54,917 nt of DNA from Nocardia alni (GTDB lineage: Bacteria > Actinomycetota > Actinomycetes > Mycobacteriales > Mycobacteriaceae), in NCBI RefSeq assembly GCF_019038435.1, contig NZ_JAGPOX010000058.1:1-54917 (forward strand), written 5' to 3'. Positions 54,149-54,917 of this stretch are shown piece by piece (the first letter of the stretch is position 1; every line of letters starts with the position of its first letter). The notes beneath the pieces were generated by a model. That model was not told where the DNA came from and did not search any database. It worked only from the letters and a program-made list of their open reading frames with translations. The position numbers were made by a program, and so were the translations under genes.

Positions 54149-54917
54149 CCGCCGGGCAACCCCGACAGGCTTCTATAGCCTCCCGGCGGGTGTCTCCTTC
54201 GATGGCGGATGCGATCACCGAGCAGCGGCAACTCACTCCTCGCGATCTCACGTTGCTCGGGCTGCTGGCCGCTCACCGCGCCCTCACCGCCCACCAGATC
54301 GCCCGCCTGTTGTTCACCGACGACAACACCGCCCGCAAACGGCTTGTCCTGCTCACCGGCCGGGGCGTGCTCGACCGGTTCCGCGCCGGTATCCGCCCCG
54401 GCTCCCAGCAATACCGCTACACGCTCGGACCGCTCGGCGCGATGATTCACGCCGCCACCATCGACGCCCCGATTCCCGCCGCCCGCACCGTGCAAGAGAA
54501 AACACTGAAACTGTCCAGGAACCCGCAACTCGACCATCTATTAGGAATCAATGAATTCTTCACCGCCCTGTGTCACCACGGCCGCATCGCTCCCGGATGC
54601 GAATTACTGGAATGGTGGGACGAACGCGAAGCGGCCAAGGCATGCGCGAACATAGCCCGCCCCGACGGATATGGAGAATGGTCCGAAAACGGCCGGACCG
54701 TACGATTCTTCCTCGAATACGATACCGGCACCGAAGACTTACCCCGGCTCATCGACAAACTCACCGGATACCGCAATCTGCGCTCCGGTGATATCACCGT
54801 CCCCGTGTTGTTCGTGCTCCCCGGCCCGAAACGCCAAACCAATCTCCACCACCTACTCCACGACAACCCCGCCGCCCTGTCCGGACTCGTGGTCGCCACC
54901 ACCACTGTCGCCGATAC
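54145..54917 (+). CDS. Replication-relaxation family protein (3' end cut by window edge)
   Basis: The first 257 residues match the Replic_Relax family (PF13814), found beside conjugation ATPases in actinobacterial elements. Visible parts are an N-terminal winged-helix-like segment (LTPRDLTLLGLLAAHRALTAHQIARLLFTDDNTARKRLVLLTGRGVLDRF), RPGSQQYRYTLGPLGAMIHA, LSRNPQLDHLLGINEFFTALC and the catalytic-like region VRFFLEYDTGTEDLPRLIDKLTGYRN. The ATG overlaps the upstream stop (ATGA). It may act in relaxase-like nicking or element replication; the biochemical role of the family is not well established. Confidence 0.85.
   Translation, partial: MTAGQPRQASIASRRVSPSMADAITEQRQLTPRDLTLLGLLAAHRALTAHQIARLLFTDDNTARKRLVLLTGRGVLDRFRAGIRPGSQQYRYTLGPLGAMIHAATIDAPIPAARTVQEKTLKLSRNPQLDHLLGINEFFTALCHHGRIAPGCELLEWWDEREAAKACANIARPDGYGEWSENGRTVRFFLEYDTGTEDLPRLIDKLTGYRNLRSGDITVPVLFVLPGPKRQTNLHHLLHDNPAALSGLVVATTTVAD

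Larger units (their letters stand above)
43523..54917. mobile_element. Left part of an integrative/conjugative element
   Basis: From the break in the XRE gene to the window edge, gene content changes to small unknown ORFs, a DUF5753/DUF397 pair, a nuclease-like protein, and transfer-type genes (membrane protein, VirD4/TraD-like ATPase, replication-relaxation protein). Several stretches are markedly lower in GC than the rest of the window, for example 44140-44190 and 50220-50360. No integrase, excisionase or clear attachment repeat was seen, so the class of element (conjugative ICE, AICE-like or integrated plasmid) and the exact ends remain open. Confidence 0.7.

Noticed and set aside
43523..54917. 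Integrase or excisionase of the element
   Set aside because: No tyrosine or serine recombinase motifs were seen in any frame; these genes, if present, lie beyond the right edge.

Overview
The window is GC-rich, densely packed DNA with frequent GTG and TTG starts, several candidate leaderless genes, a DUF5753/DUF397 regulator pair, LAL-type LuxR and TetR regulators and a large modular NRPS. This points to a mycolic-acid actinomycete, most likely Nocardia or a close relative. The genus is inferred from gene style. No rRNA, tRNA or CRISPR array was found.

Layout. (1) 1-8.5 kb, mixed chromosomal genes: a YihY/BrkB membrane protein (cut by the left edge), a secreted small cysteine peptide, a cyclase-family hydrolase, an AraC regulator, a divergent SRPBCC/TetR pair with a duplicated palindromic operator, an HD-domain protein, RidA, and an unusual esterase-metallo-hydrolase fusion. 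The secreted peptide and a 20-residue peptide at 8172 share a C-terminal signature and a ~70-bp upstream leader. (2) 8.6-14.4 kb: small protein, FrsA-like hydrolase, LAL-type LuxR regulator, divergent membrane protein, and an alpha/beta hydrolase behind a near-consensus promoter flanked by two operator-like palindromes. (3) 14.7-30.9 kb, a biosynthetic cluster: a decayed adenylation-domain fragment, one 4360-residue NRPS (C-A-T-E / C-A-T / C-A-T-E / TE) and three DrrABC-type exporter genes joined by ATGA overlaps. The assembly line predicts a tripeptide D-aa1, L-aa2, D-aa2; modules 2 and 3 have identical inferred binding pockets, and the first C domain resembles EntF-type starter domains that accept an acyl or aryl group. 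(4) 31-43.2 kb: a single-chain acyl-CoA carboxylase of 1820 residues, a small membrane protein, a Ser/Thr kinase with Sel1-like repeats, and an oxidation cluster (SDR, TetR, cytochrome P450, zinc alcohol dehydrogenase).

(5) 43.5-54.9 kb, an integrative or conjugative element cut by the right edge. Its left boundary appears to lie inside a truncated XRE regulator gene at about 43522. It carries a highly structured non-coding segment, a minus-strand operon of very small genes (three of them winged-helix-like), a divergent XRE-DUF5753 plus DUF397 pair, a protein with a possible PD-(D/E)xK-like nuclease region and a long charged coiled coil, an AT-rich palindromic region that may be an origin, a membrane protein, a VirD4/TraD-like ATPase and a replication-relaxation family protein. 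No integrase is visible, so the far end should lie beyond the window.

The most promising novel items are the duplicated leader with its cysteine micro-peptides, the tripeptide NRPS with its own exporter, the esterase-MBL fusion, and the element's nuclease-like gene and repeat-rich candidate origin.
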